Part shown: piece by piece, positions 1 through 7,779 of the stretch | How positions within the stretch are numbered: the first letter of the stretch is position 1 | Layout: every line of letters begins with the position of its first letter | Origin: Alcanivorax sp. UBA4485 | Lineage (GTDB): Bacteria > Pseudomonadota > Gammaproteobacteria > Pseudomonadales > Alcanivoracaceae | NCBI GenBank assembly: GCA_002389055.1 | Contig: DGNT01000002.1 | Coordinates: 1 to 14,947, forward strand | Length of the DNA: 14,947 nucleotides | Direction of reading: 5' to 3' | The notes under the pieces: model-generated | What the model was told of the DNA's origin: nothing | Seen by the model: only the letters and a program-made list of their open reading frames with translations | Database searches by the model: none | Position numbers and translations under genes: made by a program

Positions 1-66
1 CAGGACCGTCTTTGGCCAGGGAGGGCCAAAGCCGAGCTTACAGGGATGTACTTGCAGCGTGTCCTG
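1..66. repeat. Intergenic inverted-repeat element, possibly one copy of a dispersed repeat (left edge cut)
   Basis: A perfect 8-bp stem, CTTTGGCC at 10-17 and GGCCAAAG at 24-31, closes a 6-base loop. An outer pair, CAGGAC at 1-6 and GTCCTG at 61-66, encloses it, so the unit can fold as a stem with an internal hairpin. It lies just past the end of the ybaK operon, where REP-like elements often sit. From memory, sequences of this style recur between genes in several gammaproteobacteria. The window contains no second copy, so repetitiveness is inferred. No T-run follows the hairpin on either strand, so it is not a standard intrinsic terminator. Positions 67-110 hold nothing I recognise. Confidence 0.45.
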
Positions 67-110
67 GACGGGCACACCCGATCCCGGCGCGGACTTTCTG
101 GAGAGACGGG

Positions 111-575
111 TCAGCGAGCCAGAGCAGCACACTGGCCCGCGGTCAGCGCCAACAGATCCACCGCCGCCATCTCGATTTCCAGCCCCCGCCGCCCGGCGCT
201 CATATAAACAGTGTCGAAACTCAGGGCGCTCTGGTCCAGCCACAGCGGCGACCGGCGTTTCTGCCCCAGCGGGCTGATGCCGCCCAGCACATAGCCGGTG
301 ACCCGTTGCGCCAGATCGGCGTCGGCCATCTGCGCTTTCTTGCCGCCGGCCGCTTTCGCCAGCGCCTTCAGGTCGAGGCTAAGATGCACCGGCACCATCG
401 CCACCTGGGGCTGGTCGTCGACCACCACCAGCAGCGTTTTGAACACCCGGCGCGGATCGAGATCCAGCAGCTCGGCGGCCTCGAGTCCGTAGCTTTCGGC
501 GGCGGCGTCGTGCTGGTATCGGTGCAACCGAAAATCGACGCCGGCCTCCTCGGCCATTTTCACTGCCGGTGTCAT
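111..575 (-). CDS. ybaK: Cys-tRNA(Pro) deacylase YbaK
   Basis: A 154-residue cytoplasmic protein of the YbaK/EbsC family (usual length about 155-160). The family hydrolyses Cys-tRNA(Pro) mischarged by prolyl-tRNA synthetase, protecting translation from Cys-for-Pro errors. The sequence shows the start MTPAVK shared with E. coli YbaK, the key lysine in FKTLL (Lys46), the MADADLAQRVTGY segment and the GGISPLGQK loop at 98-106 that belongs to the active site. The start is the ATG at 575. It overlaps the stop of the upstream lipoprotein gene as ATGA, which suggests translational coupling. A longer open frame runs upstream to 794, but that part is arginine/proline-rich shadow sequence inside the lipoprotein gene. 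It is the last gene of the mrcB operon, and no functional link to cell-wall synthesis is evident. Confidence 0.93.
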   Translation of the reverse strand: MTPAVKMAEEAGVDFRLHRYQHDAAAESYGLEAAELLDLDPRRVFKTLLVVVDDQPQVAMVPVHLSLDLKALAKAAGGKKAQMADADLAQRVTGYVLGGISPLGQKRRSPLWLDQSALSFDTVYMSAGRRGLEIEMAAVDLLALTAGQCAALAR

Positions 576-1021
576 GCCCGGTCCGGCTCGCGCAGTGCCT
601 GAGCCCGCGAGCGTGCCTCGTCGGCGCCGCCGTGGTCGCCCTGCTCGGCGCGGGCGGCGGCCACCAATTCCCACAGCTCGGCGCGGTAGGCGTCGTTGTC
701 CGGGGCCAGGCGCAGGGCACGCTGGGCAAAGCCTTCGGCGGCATGGCCGTCGCCTTCTTCCAGTCGCAGCAGCGCCAGCTCCCGGTACAGCCACGAGGAA
801 TGGGGCGCCATGGTCAGGGCCCGTTCCAGATAGCGGCTGGCCGCGCTGGTCTGTCCCTGAGCACGGGCCTGCTCAGCGCGGCTCAGCAGGGCCATCGCTG
901 GCGACCCTTGCAACTCGGTGTCCGCGGTGACCGGCTCCGCCTGCTCCGCCGGCGGCGTCACCGCGCAGCCGGACAGCAACAGCACCGCCAGCAGCGTTAG
1001 TCGAACCAGCCCTTGAACCAT
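572..1021 (-). CDS. lpoP: TPR outer-membrane lipoprotein, probable PBP1b activator LpoP
   Basis: A 149-residue lipoprotein. A hydrophobic signal ends in the lipobox LSGC with the acylated cysteine at 19. The next residue is Ala, not Asp, so outer-membrane sorting is expected. After a short Pro/Glu-rich linker, residues about 42-145 form tetratricopeptide-like helices (for example ARAQGQTSAASRYLERAL and HAAEGFAQRALRLAPDN). The gene overlaps the mrcB 3' end by 25 bases, and a strong Shine-Dalgarno (AAGGAG, about 7 bases from the ATG) lies inside mrcB. In Pseudomonas aeruginosa the TPR lipoprotein LpoP activates PBP1b, does the job that LpoB does in E. coli, and is encoded near the PBP1b gene. 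The match in architecture and position supports LpoP. The symbol rests on context plus domain type, not on an alignment; a generic TPR lipoprotein is the alternative. Confidence 0.8.
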   Translation of the reverse strand: MVQGLVRLTLLAVLLLSGCAVTPPAEQAEPVTADTELQGSPAMALLSRAEQARAQGQTSAASRYLERALTMAPHSSWLYRELALLRLEEGDGHAAEGFAQRALRLAPDNDAYRAELWELVAAARAEQGDHGGADEARSRAQALREPDRA

Positions 1022-3354
1022 TCCACCACTCCTTCCTTAACCTGGGTCGCGCTACCGCAACCGTCGCTTTGCTCCGGGATGGAGGCCTCCAGCATCGGGT
1101 ATCGGCGCGCACCGGAACAGCCTTTGCCACTGGTTTTTTCGCCGGAGGGGTCCATCCAGACCTCTTCGACGCCCGGCGGCGGGGTCTGCGACAGGCTGGT
1201 CTGCGGCAGCCCGGCCATCAGCCGGCTCCACACCGGAAGCGCCCCGGACGAGCCGGTCACCCGGGCGTTCTCATTGTTGTCCCGGCCCACCCAGACCACC
1301 GACAGGTGGTTGCCGGAAAAGCCAGCAAACCAGGCGTCTCGGTATTCATCGCTGGTGCCGGTTTTGCCGGCCACTTTCAGGTCCGCGGGCAATACCGAGC
1401 GGGCGGAACGGGCGGTGCCCTTCTCGACCACCTGCTGCATGCCCCACTGAATCAGGTAGGCCGGCCCGGAGTCGATCACCTCTTCGGTGTCCACCGGATA
1501 GCGGGCCAGGGGCTCGCCTTCTTTATCCAGCACATCGGTGATCGAGCGCAATGGCGTGGCGAACCCGCCGGTGGCAAGGGGCTGGTACAACATCGCCACT
1601 TCGAAGGGCGTCATGCCGATGCTGCCAAGCAGAATACTCGGATAGGCCGGGATGGTCTTTTTCACACCCAACTGGGACAGGGTCCGCACCACCGCGTCCG
1701 GGCCCACATCCATACCCAGACGCACGGTGGCCTGGTTGCGCGAGTAGGCCAGCGCGTCGACCAGCGGAATCGGCCCCTTGGATTCGCCGTCGAAATTCTG
1801 CGGGGTCCATTTCTTGCCGGTGGTCAGCGGCACGGTGATCGGTTCGTCGGCCACCGGGGAGGCCAAGCTGTAGCGCTTGGGTTGCTGCAGCGCGGTGAGC
1901 ATCACCACCGGCTTGACCAGCGAGCCCATCGGCCGGGTGGCGTCCAGGGCGCGGTTGAAACCCTGCTCGCGGGATTCGCGGCTGCCCACCAGCGCCAGCA
2001 CGTCGCCCTGGGCCGGGGCGACCACCACCACGGCGCCGTTGAGCGCGTCACCGGAGGCGTCGAGCCTGTTGAGATGCTCACTAAGCGCTTTCTCGGAGGC
2101 CAGTTGGGCCAGCACGTCCAGGGTGGAGTGAATCCGCAGCCCCTCCTCGCCGAGCACGTCGGCCGGGTAATCACGGGCCAGCTGACGGCGCACCAGATCA
2201 ATGAATGCCGGGAAGGCGTACAGCGGCGACGCGCCGCGCGGCACCACTTCCAGATCCCGTTCGCGGAAACGCCGGTATTCCTGATCGCTCAGCGCCCCCT
2301 CTTCCAAGGCCACCTTGAGCACGGTGTTGCGGCGCGCCAGGGAGCGCTCCGGGTTACGGCGCGGGTCGTAGTAGCTGGGGCCCTTCAACAACGCCACCAG
2401 GGTGGCGAGCTGGTGCGGCTCCAGCTCTTCCAGGGGCCGCCCGAAATAGAACTGGGCGCCCAGACCCATGCCGTGGATGGCGCGCTTGCCATCCTGGCCC
2501 AGGTACACCTCGTTGAGATAGGCCTCGAGAATCTGCTCCTTGCTGTAGTGCAGCTCCAGCAAAACCGCCATCGGCATTTCCACCAGCTTGCGGGCCAGGG
2601 TCCGGTCCTGGGTGAGCCAGAAGTTCTTCACCAACTGCTGGGTCAGGGTGCTGCCGCCCTGCACCAGACCGCCGGCTTTCACATTGGCCACCATGGCGCG
2701 GGCCAACCCCCGTGGCGACACCCCGTGGTGCTCGTAGAAGTCACGGTCCTCGGTGGCGAGCAGCATCTGCACCAACAGTGGCGGCACCCGGTCCAGCGGC
2801 ACGAACACCCGGTCCTCGGTGTGGCCCGGATGGATGCTGCCGATCTGCAGCGGCTCCAGCCGCGCCAGCGAATCGCCGTCGTTACTGTCCAGCGCACGGA
2901 TCTGTCCGCCACCGAGCGTGACGCGGATACGCTGGGCCGGCTCGCCGCCGTCACTGTCGCGGAAACCACGGGTGTGGATCACCAGGGTATTGCCGTCGGT
3001 GGTATAGCTGCCGGGGGTGGGCGCGCCGCCGGCGCGCCGGTAACGCATCAGCTCGAGCATTTTGAGCATGTCGTTGCGCGCCAGAACCCGGCCCGGATAC
3101 AGCTCCACCGGGCGCGCGTAAACGCGCGCCGGCAACTGCCAGACGTGGCTGTCGAAGCGGTCGCGCACATAGGCGTCCAGGTAGGCCAGCCCGGCGGCCG
3201 CCAGCACCAGCAGCACCACCGACACCTTGGCGATGAACCGCCAGCTGAACCAGCGCCGCGCTCCGGAGCCGGTGTTTCGTTTGTTTCCCGACTTAGCGGG
3301 GCGGCGCGCGGACCCTTTACGGGCGGACGCCGGCTTTTTCGCATTCTTCGCCAT
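997..3354 (-). CDS. mrcB: Bifunctional penicillin-binding protein 1b (peptidoglycan glycosyltransferase/DD-transpeptidase)
   Basis: A 785-residue class A PBP that polymerises lipid II into glycan strands and crosslinks the peptides in the periplasm. Residues 1-36 are a Lys/Arg-rich cytoplasmic tail and about 41-60 form the single membrane anchor. Residues about 70-185 fit the UB2H docking domain typical of PBP1b (WQLPARVYARPVELYPG), where Lpo activators bind. The glycosyltransferase domain has TEDRDFYEHHG (catalytic Glu202), GGSTLTQQLVKN at 233-244 and the ILEAYLNEVYLG motif at 275-286. The transpeptidase has Ser478-x-x-Lys481, SRN at 538-540 and KTGTS at 664-668, all intact. The C-terminal region from about 720 carries three cysteines and is variable in the family. 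It heads an operon with lpoP and ybaK. The start at 3354 has no good ribosome-binding site and lies close to a -10-like TATACT, so a very short leader is possible. Confidence 0.96.
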   Translation of the reverse strand: MAKNAKKPASARKGSARRPAKSGNKRNTGSGARRWFSWRFIAKVSVVLLVLAAAGLAYLDAYVRDRFDSHVWQLPARVYARPVELYPGRVLARNDMLKMLELMRYRRAGGAPTPGSYTTDGNTLVIHTRGFRDSDGGEPAQRIRVTLGGGQIRALDSNDGDSLARLEPLQIGSIHPGHTEDRVFVPLDRVPPLLVQMLLATEDRDFYEHHGVSPRGLARAMVANVKAGGLVQGGSTLTQQLVKNFWLTQDRTLARKLVEMPMAVLLELHYSKEQILEAYLNEVYLGQDGKRAIHGMGLGAQFYFGRPLEELEPHQLATLVALLKGPSYYDPRRNPERSLARRNTVLKVALEEGALSDQEYRRFRERDLEVVPRGASPLYAFPAFIDLVRRQLARDYPADVLGEEGLRIHSTLDVLAQLASEKALSEHLNRLDASGDALNGAVVVVAPAQGDVLALVGSRESREQGFNRALDATRPMGSLVKPVVMLTALQQPKRYSLASPVADEPITVPLTTGKKWTPQNFDGESKGPIPLVDALAYSRNQATVRLGMDVGPDAVVRTLSQLGVKKTIPAYPSILLGSIGMTPFEVAMLYQPLATGGFATPLRSITDVLDKEGEPLARYPVDTEEVIDSGPAYLIQWGMQQVVEKGTARSARSVLPADLKVAGKTGTSDEYRDAWFAGFSGNHLSVVWVGRDNNENARVTGSSGALPVWSRLMAGLPQTSLSQTPPPGVEEVWMDPSGEKTSGKGCSGARRYPMLEASIPEQSDGCGSATQVKEGVVEWFKGWFD

Positions 3355-3361
3355 GGCCGCG

Positions 3362-3367
3362 AGTATA
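3362..3367 (-). promoter_or_regulatory. Weak candidate -10 element for the mrcB operon
   Basis: Read on the minus strand, TATACT (5 of 6 to consensus) lies 7 bases before the mrcB ATG. No good -35 hexamer is found 16-18 bases upstream. If it is used, transcription would begin almost at the ATG, giving a leaderless or nearly leaderless message. That would fit the absence of a Shine-Dalgarno before mrcB. Confidence 0.3.
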
Positions 3368-3432
3368 GTGAGACGTTGGCCGGGAGCCTACGCAAGAACA
3401 CCCGGTTTTACACTTTGTTCGGCGAACCCGGT

Positions 3433-3461
3433 TTGGCACGGGGCGGCGGCGCCACCATAAT
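3433..3461 (+). promoter_or_regulatory. Sigma70-type promoter for the kinase-Rieske-srkA operon
   Basis: TTGGCA at 3433-3438 and CATAAT at 3456-3461 are separated by exactly 17 bases. Both are one or two mismatches from consensus. The predicted start is near 3468, leaving a leader of about 25 bases that contains GGAG (3484-3487) five bases before the ATG at 3493. It lies in the 138-bp divergent gap with mrcB. Confidence 0.6.
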
Positions 3462-3492
3462 GGCCTCTTTTGTTAACCGGCCCGGAGTCCGC

Positions 3493-4497
3493 ATGGAAAA
3501 GAAATACCACGTTTACGCCCTCGGCAATGCCCTGGTGGATACCGAAGTGGAAGTAACCGATGAATTCCTGACCCGTCTGGATTTAAGCAAGGGCCTGATG
3601 ACGCTCGTCGACGAGGCACGCCAGCAGGAACTGGTGGCGGCGCTGGCCGGCGAGGCCGAACCCCACAAGCACACCTGCGGCGGCTCCGCCTGCAATACCG
3701 TGGTGGCGGCACGCCACTTCGGCGGCCAGGGTTACTACGCCTGCAAGGTGGCCGACGACGACACCGGTGACTTTTTCGTGCGCGACCTGCGGGCCGCCGG
3801 CGTCGACACCAACATGACCGGCGCCCGCGAGAACGGCGTGTCCGGCAAATGCCTGGTGATGATCACGCCGGATGCGGAACGCACCATGCACACCTTTCTG
3901 GGCATCTCCCAGTCGGTGGGTGAGCCGGAGCTGGACGAAGACGCCATCGCCGCTTCCGAGTTCGTCTATCTGGAGGGCTACCTGGTGAGCTCCGACAGCG
4001 CCCGCGCCGCCGCGGTGCGGCTGCGCCAGCTGGCCGAAAAGCACGGCGTGCGCACCTCGCTGACGTTCTCCGATCCGGCGATGGTGCAATTCTTCCGCGA
4101 CGGCTTGGCGGAAATGCTCGGCGACGGCGTTGACCTGCTGTTCTGCAACGAGGCGGAAGCCCTCGGCTACACCGACACCGACAGCCCGCAGGCGGCGCTG
4201 GAGGCGCTCAAACCGCTTTGCCGCAGCCTGGTAATGACGCGAGGCGCGGAGGGCGCGCTGGTGTGGGACGGCGAGCAGGTACACCACATCGAAGCGCCGC
4301 CGGTTAAAGCCATCGACACCAACGGCGCCGGCGACATGTTCGCCGGCGCTTATCTGTACGCCCTCACCCACGGCCATGACCACGCCACCGCCGGCAAACT
4401 GGCGGCCGCCGCCAGCGCCCGGCTGGTCACCGAGTTCGGCCCGCGCCTCCCCGCCGAGGCGCATCTGGAAGTGCGCAAGCAGGTGCTGGGCCAGTAA
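3493..4497 (+). CDS. PfkB-family carbohydrate/nucleoside kinase, probable adenosine kinase
   Basis: A 334-residue ribokinase-fold kinase that would phosphorylate a nucleoside or sugar with ATP in the cytoplasm. The N-terminal YALGNALVDTEVEV and GGSACNT at 63-69 form the substrate-binding region. The C-terminal PfkB signature DTNGAGDMFAGAYLYAL spans about 275-291, with the GAGD anion hole and catalytic Asp281. The ordering and the HTCGGSACNT motif match bacterial proteins usually annotated as adenosine kinase, but substrate cannot be settled by motif; another PfkB sugar kinase is possible. The same frame stays open far upstream, opposite mrcB. The ATG at 3493 is chosen because it has GGAG at five bases' spacing, is preceded by a promoter and begins the family's N-terminal strand. 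It is first in an operon with the Rieske gene (17-bp gap) and srkA. Confidence 0.88.
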   Translation: MEKKYHVYALGNALVDTEVEVTDEFLTRLDLSKGLMTLVDEARQQELVAALAGEAEPHKHTCGGSACNTVVAARHFGGQGYYACKVADDDTGDFFVRDLRAAGVDTNMTGARENGVSGKCLVMITPDAERTMHTFLGISQSVGEPELDEDAIAASEFVYLEGYLVSSDSARAAAVRLRQLAEKHGVRTSLTFSDPAMVQFFRDGLAEMLGDGVDLLFCNEAEALGYTDTDSPQAALEALKPLCRSLVMTRGAEGALVWDGEQVHHIEAPPVKAIDTNGAGDMFAGAYLYALTHGHDHATAGKLAAAASARLVTEFGPRLPAEAHLEVRKQVLGQ

Positions 4498-4514
4498 GAG
4501 GAGAGGGGGAAGCC

Positions 4515-4847
4515 ATGCAAGCAGTTTGCAACACCGAGGACATCGGCGAGGAAAGCGCCCGGGAATTCATGGTCGGCGAGCAGTCGGTGATCGTGGTGAA
4601 ATTCGACGGCCAGTTCCACGCTTACCTGAACTGGTGTCCGCATCTGGGCATTGAATTGAACTTCATGCCCGATCAGTTCATGGACGACGACGGCCGCTTT
4701 CTGGTGTGCGCCAACCACGGCGCCCTGTTTGAGCCGGAAAACGGCGCCTGCCTGTCCGGCCCCTGCAGCGGCGACAGCCTTACGGCGGTACCGCTGGATG
4801 TCCGCGACGGGGAAATCTGGGTGGGCAACGCCGAAGCCACCGCTTAA
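4515..4847 (+). CDS. Rieske [2Fe-2S] ferredoxin-like protein
   Basis: A 110-residue soluble protein consisting of one Rieske domain. The cluster ligands are Cys41-Pro-His43 and Cys65-x-x-His68, separated by 21 residues, followed by GALFEPENGACLSGPC and the C-terminal strand typical of NirD/ferredoxin-type Rieske proteins. The motif NWCPHLGIELNF is a variant of the usual CxHxG box, with His then Leu-Gly. No signal peptide or membrane segment is present, so it probably acts as a cytoplasmic electron carrier; its redox partner is not in the window. A strong purine-rich ribosome-binding site (GAGGAGAGGGGGA at 4498-4510) precedes the ATG. It sits between the kinase gene and srkA with short gaps (17 and 13 bp), so co-transcription is likely, although the three functions have no obvious pathway in common. 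Confidence 0.88.
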   Translation: MQAVCNTEDIGEESAREFMVGEQSVIVVKFDGQFHAYLNWCPHLGIELNFMPDQFMDDDGRFLVCANHGALFEPENGACLSGPCSGDSLTAVPLDVRDGEIWVGNAEATA

Positions 4848-4860
4848 CCGAGCACTCGTA

Positions 4861-5847
4861 ATGACCGACCAGGAAGGCTCCACCCATCCATTCGACGCCC
4901 TCACCCCGGACGTGATTCTTGACGCCGTGGACAGCGCCGGCTTTGTCACCGACGGCCGCTTGATGGGTCTCAACAGTTTCGAGAACCGGGTGTATCAGGT
5001 TGGGCTGGAAGATAGCGCGCCGGTGGTGGTGAAGTTCTACCGGCCACAGCGCTGGAGCGACGCCCAGATTCTCGAGGAGCACGCTTTCAGCCGTTTCCTG
5101 CGCGAACAGGAATTGCCGGTGGTGGCACCCCTGGCCAACGACCGGGGCGAGACCCTGTTCTACCACGCCGACTTTCGCTTCACGGTGTTCCCGCGCCAGG
5201 GCGGCCACGCCCCGGAACTGGACAACGCCGACCATCTGCTGGTGCTGGGTCGCACCCTGGCCCGCTGGCACGCGGCCGGCAATGACCGCCCGTTTCAGAC
5301 CCGCCCGGCCATCGACATCACCGCCGACTGCCGGGCCGCCGTGGACTACGTCAATCAAGGCGTGGTCGACCCCAACTTCTCGGGGCGCTATCGGGACCTG
5401 GGCGAGGCGCTGATCGGGGCCATGGAGAAACGGCTGGACGGGGTCACCTGGCAGGCGATCAACGTGCACGGCGATTGCCACACCGGCAATATTCTATGGC
5501 GCGACGACCTGCCCCACTTCGTCGATCTGGACGACAGCGTGCGCGGCCCCGCCATGCAGGATCTGTGGATGCTGCTCTCCGGGGATGCGGAGGAGAACAA
5601 TCAGCAACTGCGCACCCTGTCCGAGGGCTACGAGACCTTCCTGCCGTTTCCCTGGGAGCAGCGCCGGCTGATCGAACCGTTGCGCGCACGGCGCATGTTG
5701 CGCCACAGCGCCTGGCTGGCACAGCGTTGGGACGATCCGGCGTTTCCGCTGGCGTTTCCCTGGTTCGACTCACCGCGCTACTGGCAGGACCACATCAACG
5801 ATCTTGAGCAGGAGCTGGCCACCATGCAGCGCCTGCTCGAGCATTGA
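4861..5847 (+). CDS. srkA: Stress response serine/threonine kinase SrkA (YihE)
   Basis: A 328-residue protein, the same length as E. coli SrkA/YihE, a eukaryotic-like Ser/Thr kinase of the aminoglycoside-phosphotransferase fold. In E. coli it is linked to the Cpx envelope-stress response and protects cells from stress-induced death. Visible motifs are the nucleotide-loop region NSFENRVYQV at 38-47, the ATP lysine in VVKFYRP (Lys58), the catalytic HGDCHTGN at 203-210 with Asp205 and Asn210, and the metal site FVDLDD with Asp222 and Asp224. The region DLWMLLSGD at 234-242 is also typical. The frame is open further upstream inside the Rieske gene, but the ATG at 4861 gives the family length and follows the Rieske stop by 13 bases. 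The ribosome-binding site is weak, so coupling to upstream translation is likely. Confidence 0.93.
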   Translation: MTDQEGSTHPFDALTPDVILDAVDSAGFVTDGRLMGLNSFENRVYQVGLEDSAPVVVKFYRPQRWSDAQILEEHAFSRFLREQELPVVAPLANDRGETLFYHADFRFTVFPRQGGHAPELDNADHLLVLGRTLARWHAAGNDRPFQTRPAIDITADCRAAVDYVNQGVVDPNFSGRYRDLGEALIGAMEKRLDGVTWQAINVHGDCHTGNILWRDDLPHFVDLDDSVRGPAMQDLWMLLSGDAEENNQQLRTLSEGYETFLPFPWEQRRLIEPLRARRMLRHSAWLAQRWDDPAFPLAFPWFDSPRYWQDHINDLEQELATMQRLLEH

Positions 5848-5854
5848 CCACCGC

Positions 5855-6580
5855 TCAGGGCAGCACCACCGGCACCGGCGCGTCGAGTACGAATTCACCG
5901 GTGCTCATCCGCGTGCGCCAGGCGAGGATTTCCACGCCGGAGCGCGCCGCCTCGCGCAGCAGTTGCCCGTAAACCGGGTCCACGTCGTCAGCGGGCCCGG
6001 CGGAACGGGCGCCGCCGTGCTGCACACAGAAGAACAGCACCGCCCGGTACCCCTCCCGCGCCGCGGTCATCAGGGTGCGCAGATGCTTCTGACCGCGTTC
6101 GGTCACCGAGTCGGGGAAGCGGATCTCACCGCTGTCCGGCTCGCCCGGCGCCGGCCCCAGGGTCACGTTCTTGACCTCGATAAAGGTGTGCGGCGCGGCG
6201 CGCTCACCGAGGGCCAGATCAAAACGGCTCTCCGCGAACGTCACTTCGCGCTCCACGCCGTCCGCCGGTGACAGGCCGTCGATGCGGCCGGCGCTCAGCG
6301 CCTCCGCCACCAGGGCGTTGGTGCGACCGGTATTCACCCCCGCCCAGTGGCCGTGCGCCACGCGCACCGCTTCCAGAGTATGGCGGTACTTGCGCTTGAG
6401 ATTGCCGCTGTCGGAGATCAGCGCCGCCTGTTCCTCGCCGGGCAGCACGCAGTTTTTCATCGACCCGGTGTTGGGACAGTGCACCGTGATCTCGCTGCCG
6501 TCGGGCAGGCGCACATCGGCGAGAAAGCGCTTATAGCGACGCAGCAGTGTCACCTCGCGCAGAGGGGGATCAAAATTCAC
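5855..6580 (-). CDS. sfsA: SfsA family protein (sugar fermentation stimulation protein A)
   Basis: A 241-residue SfsA protein. N-terminal residues 1-80 form the OB-like domain, with RYKRFLADV and CPNTGSM. The C-terminal part has the PD-(D/E)XK nuclease-like core: Asp121 in RFD, then Glu135-Val-Lys137 in FIEVKNVTL, followed by the family signature FPDSVTERGQKHL at 155-167. In E. coli SfsA was named for raising maltose-gene expression and was considered DNA-binding; its real biochemical role is not settled. The start is a GTG at 6580 that overlaps the aminotransferase stop as GTGA. Its 3' end converges on srkA with only seven bases between, leaving no room for an intrinsic terminator. In E. coli sfsA is the gene upstream of dksA, so its presence near dksA here is conserved synteny. 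Confidence 0.94.
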   Translation of the reverse strand: MNFDPPLREVTLLRRYKRFLADVRLPDGSEITVHCPNTGSMKNCVLPGEEQAALISDSGNLKRKYRHTLEAVRVAHGHWAGVNTGRTNALVAEALSAGRIDGLSPADGVEREVTFAESRFDLALGERAAPHTFIEVKNVTLGPAPGEPDSGEIRFPDSVTERGQKHLRTLMTAAREGYRAVLFFCVQHGGARSAGPADDVDPVYGQLLREAARSGVEILAWRTRMSTGEFVLDAPVPVVLP

Positions 6581-7749
6581 GGTTTCTCCAGGTAGGTACG
6601 CAACCGCTCAAGCGCTTCGTGCAGGCGGCTTTCCTCGCAGGTGTAGGCGAGTCGCAGATAGCGTTCGGGATGATGGTGGGCGCCGAAATCCAGGCCCGGC
6701 GTCAGCGCCACGCCGGTACGCTCCAGCAGGTCCCGGCAGAACGCGAAGCTGTCGTCGGTGTAAGCACTCACATCCAGATAGAGATAGAAGGCGCCCTCGG
6801 CGCCGCCCACCACCGGCAGGCCGATGCCGGGCAGGGCTTCCATCAGCAGGGTGCGGCGCCGGTCGAGAAGCTGCCGGCGCTGCTCGGCGATCGCCAGGCT
6901 TTCTTCCCCGAAAGCGGCCATGGCGGCGTGCTGCGCCACCGTGGGCGGGGCCAGAAACCAGTTCTGCGCCAGCCGCTCGATGGCCGGCACCCAGGCTTGC
7001 GGTGCCACCAGCCAGCCCAGCCGCCAGCCGGTCATGCCGAAGTATTTGCTGAAGCTGTTGATCACCACGGCGGCGTCGCCGTGGCGCAGCACGGTGTCCG
7101 CCGTCCCGCCGTAACACAGCCCCTGATAGATCTCGTCCACCACCAGGGTGCCGCCACGCGCCGTGCAGTCCCGGGCCAGGCGCGCCAGTTCCGCGCCGTC
7201 GGTGCGGTTGCCGGTGGGGTTGTCCGGGCTGGCCACCATCGCCACCCGGGTCTGATCGGTCCAGGCGCCTTCCAGGACTTCGGCGGTCAGCCGGAAGCCG
7301 TGTTCCGATTGCAAAGGCAAGGGGCGGGGAACACCGCCGAACATGGTCACGAACTGGCGGTTGCACGGGTAGCCCGGGTCACACAGCAGCACCTCGTCAC
7401 CGGCGTTCAATAAGGCGCCCATGACCAGCTGCAGCGCGCCGGAGGCACCCGGGGTGACCACCACCTGCGCCGCGCTCACCGGCGCGCCAAACCGCTGGCG
7501 GTAGTCTTCGGCGATGGCCTCGCGCAGCGCAGGCAACCCGGCGGCGGGCGCGTAACGCGTCTGGCCCCGATCCAGGGCACGCCGCGCCGCGTCCATGATC
7601 GGGGCGGCGCACGGAAAATCCGGCTCGCCCACTTCCAGGTGCAGAATGTCATGGCCGGCGGCTTCCAGGGCCTGGGCCCGCTCCAGCAATGCCATGACGT
7701 GAAACGGCGGCGCCTGCTCGGCAAGATGAGACAAGATCGGACGCTTCAA
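6577..7749 (-). CDS. PLP-dependent class I/II aminotransferase
   Basis: A 390-residue fold-type I aminotransferase of the aspartate aminotransferase family. Motifs include VTPGASGALQLV at 98-109 (cofactor phosphate region), SPDNPTGN at 174-181 with Asn177, DEIYQGL at 205-211 with Asp205 and Tyr208, the Schiff-base lysine in SFSKYFGMTGWRLGW (Lys235) and the substrate-carboxylate arginine in RYLRLAY (Arg366). The amino donor cannot be predicted. The start chosen is the TTG at 7749: it follows AGGAAAGGGG by six bases and gives the KRPILSHLAEQ beginning typical of this group. Upstream in-frame sequence to 7854 overlaps the predicted promoter and has no family features. In Pseudomonas an aminotransferase gene also lies next to dksA, from memory. 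It is first gene of an operon with sfsA and divergent from dksA. Confidence 0.93.
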   Translation of the reverse strand: MKRPILSHLAEQAPPFHVMALLERAQALEAAGHDILHLEVGEPDFPCAAPIMDAARRALDRGQTRYAPAAGLPALREAIAEDYRQRFGAPVSAAQVVVTPGASGALQLVMGALLNAGDEVLLCDPGYPCNRQFVTMFGGVPRPLPLQSEHGFRLTAEVLEGAWTDQTRVAMVASPDNPTGNRTDGAELARLARDCTARGGTLVVDEIYQGLCYGGTADTVLRHGDAAVVINSFSKYFGMTGWRLGWLVAPQAWVPAIERLAQNWFLAPPTVAQHAAMAAFGEESLAIAEQRRQLLDRRRTLLMEALPGIGLPVVGGAEGAFYLYLDVSAYTDDSFAFCRDLLERTGVALTPGLDFGAHHHPERYLRLAYTCEESRLHEALERLRTYLEKP

Positions 7750-7779
7750 GAAAAACCCCTTTCCTGTGGCCTGGGTGTC

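Noticed and set aside
576..794. N-terminal extension of ybaK to 794
   Set aside because: The extra residues are Arg/Pro/Ala-rich shadow of the lipoprotein gene; the ATG at 575 gives the standard MTPAVK start and length.
1069..3492. A plus-strand frame of about 800 codons, open opposite mrcB and continuous with the PfkB kinase frame
   Set aside because: It is His/Gln/Gly/Arg-rich with no domain, and mirrors mrcB codon bias in GC-rich DNA. A promoter and ribosome-binding site place the kinase start at 3493.
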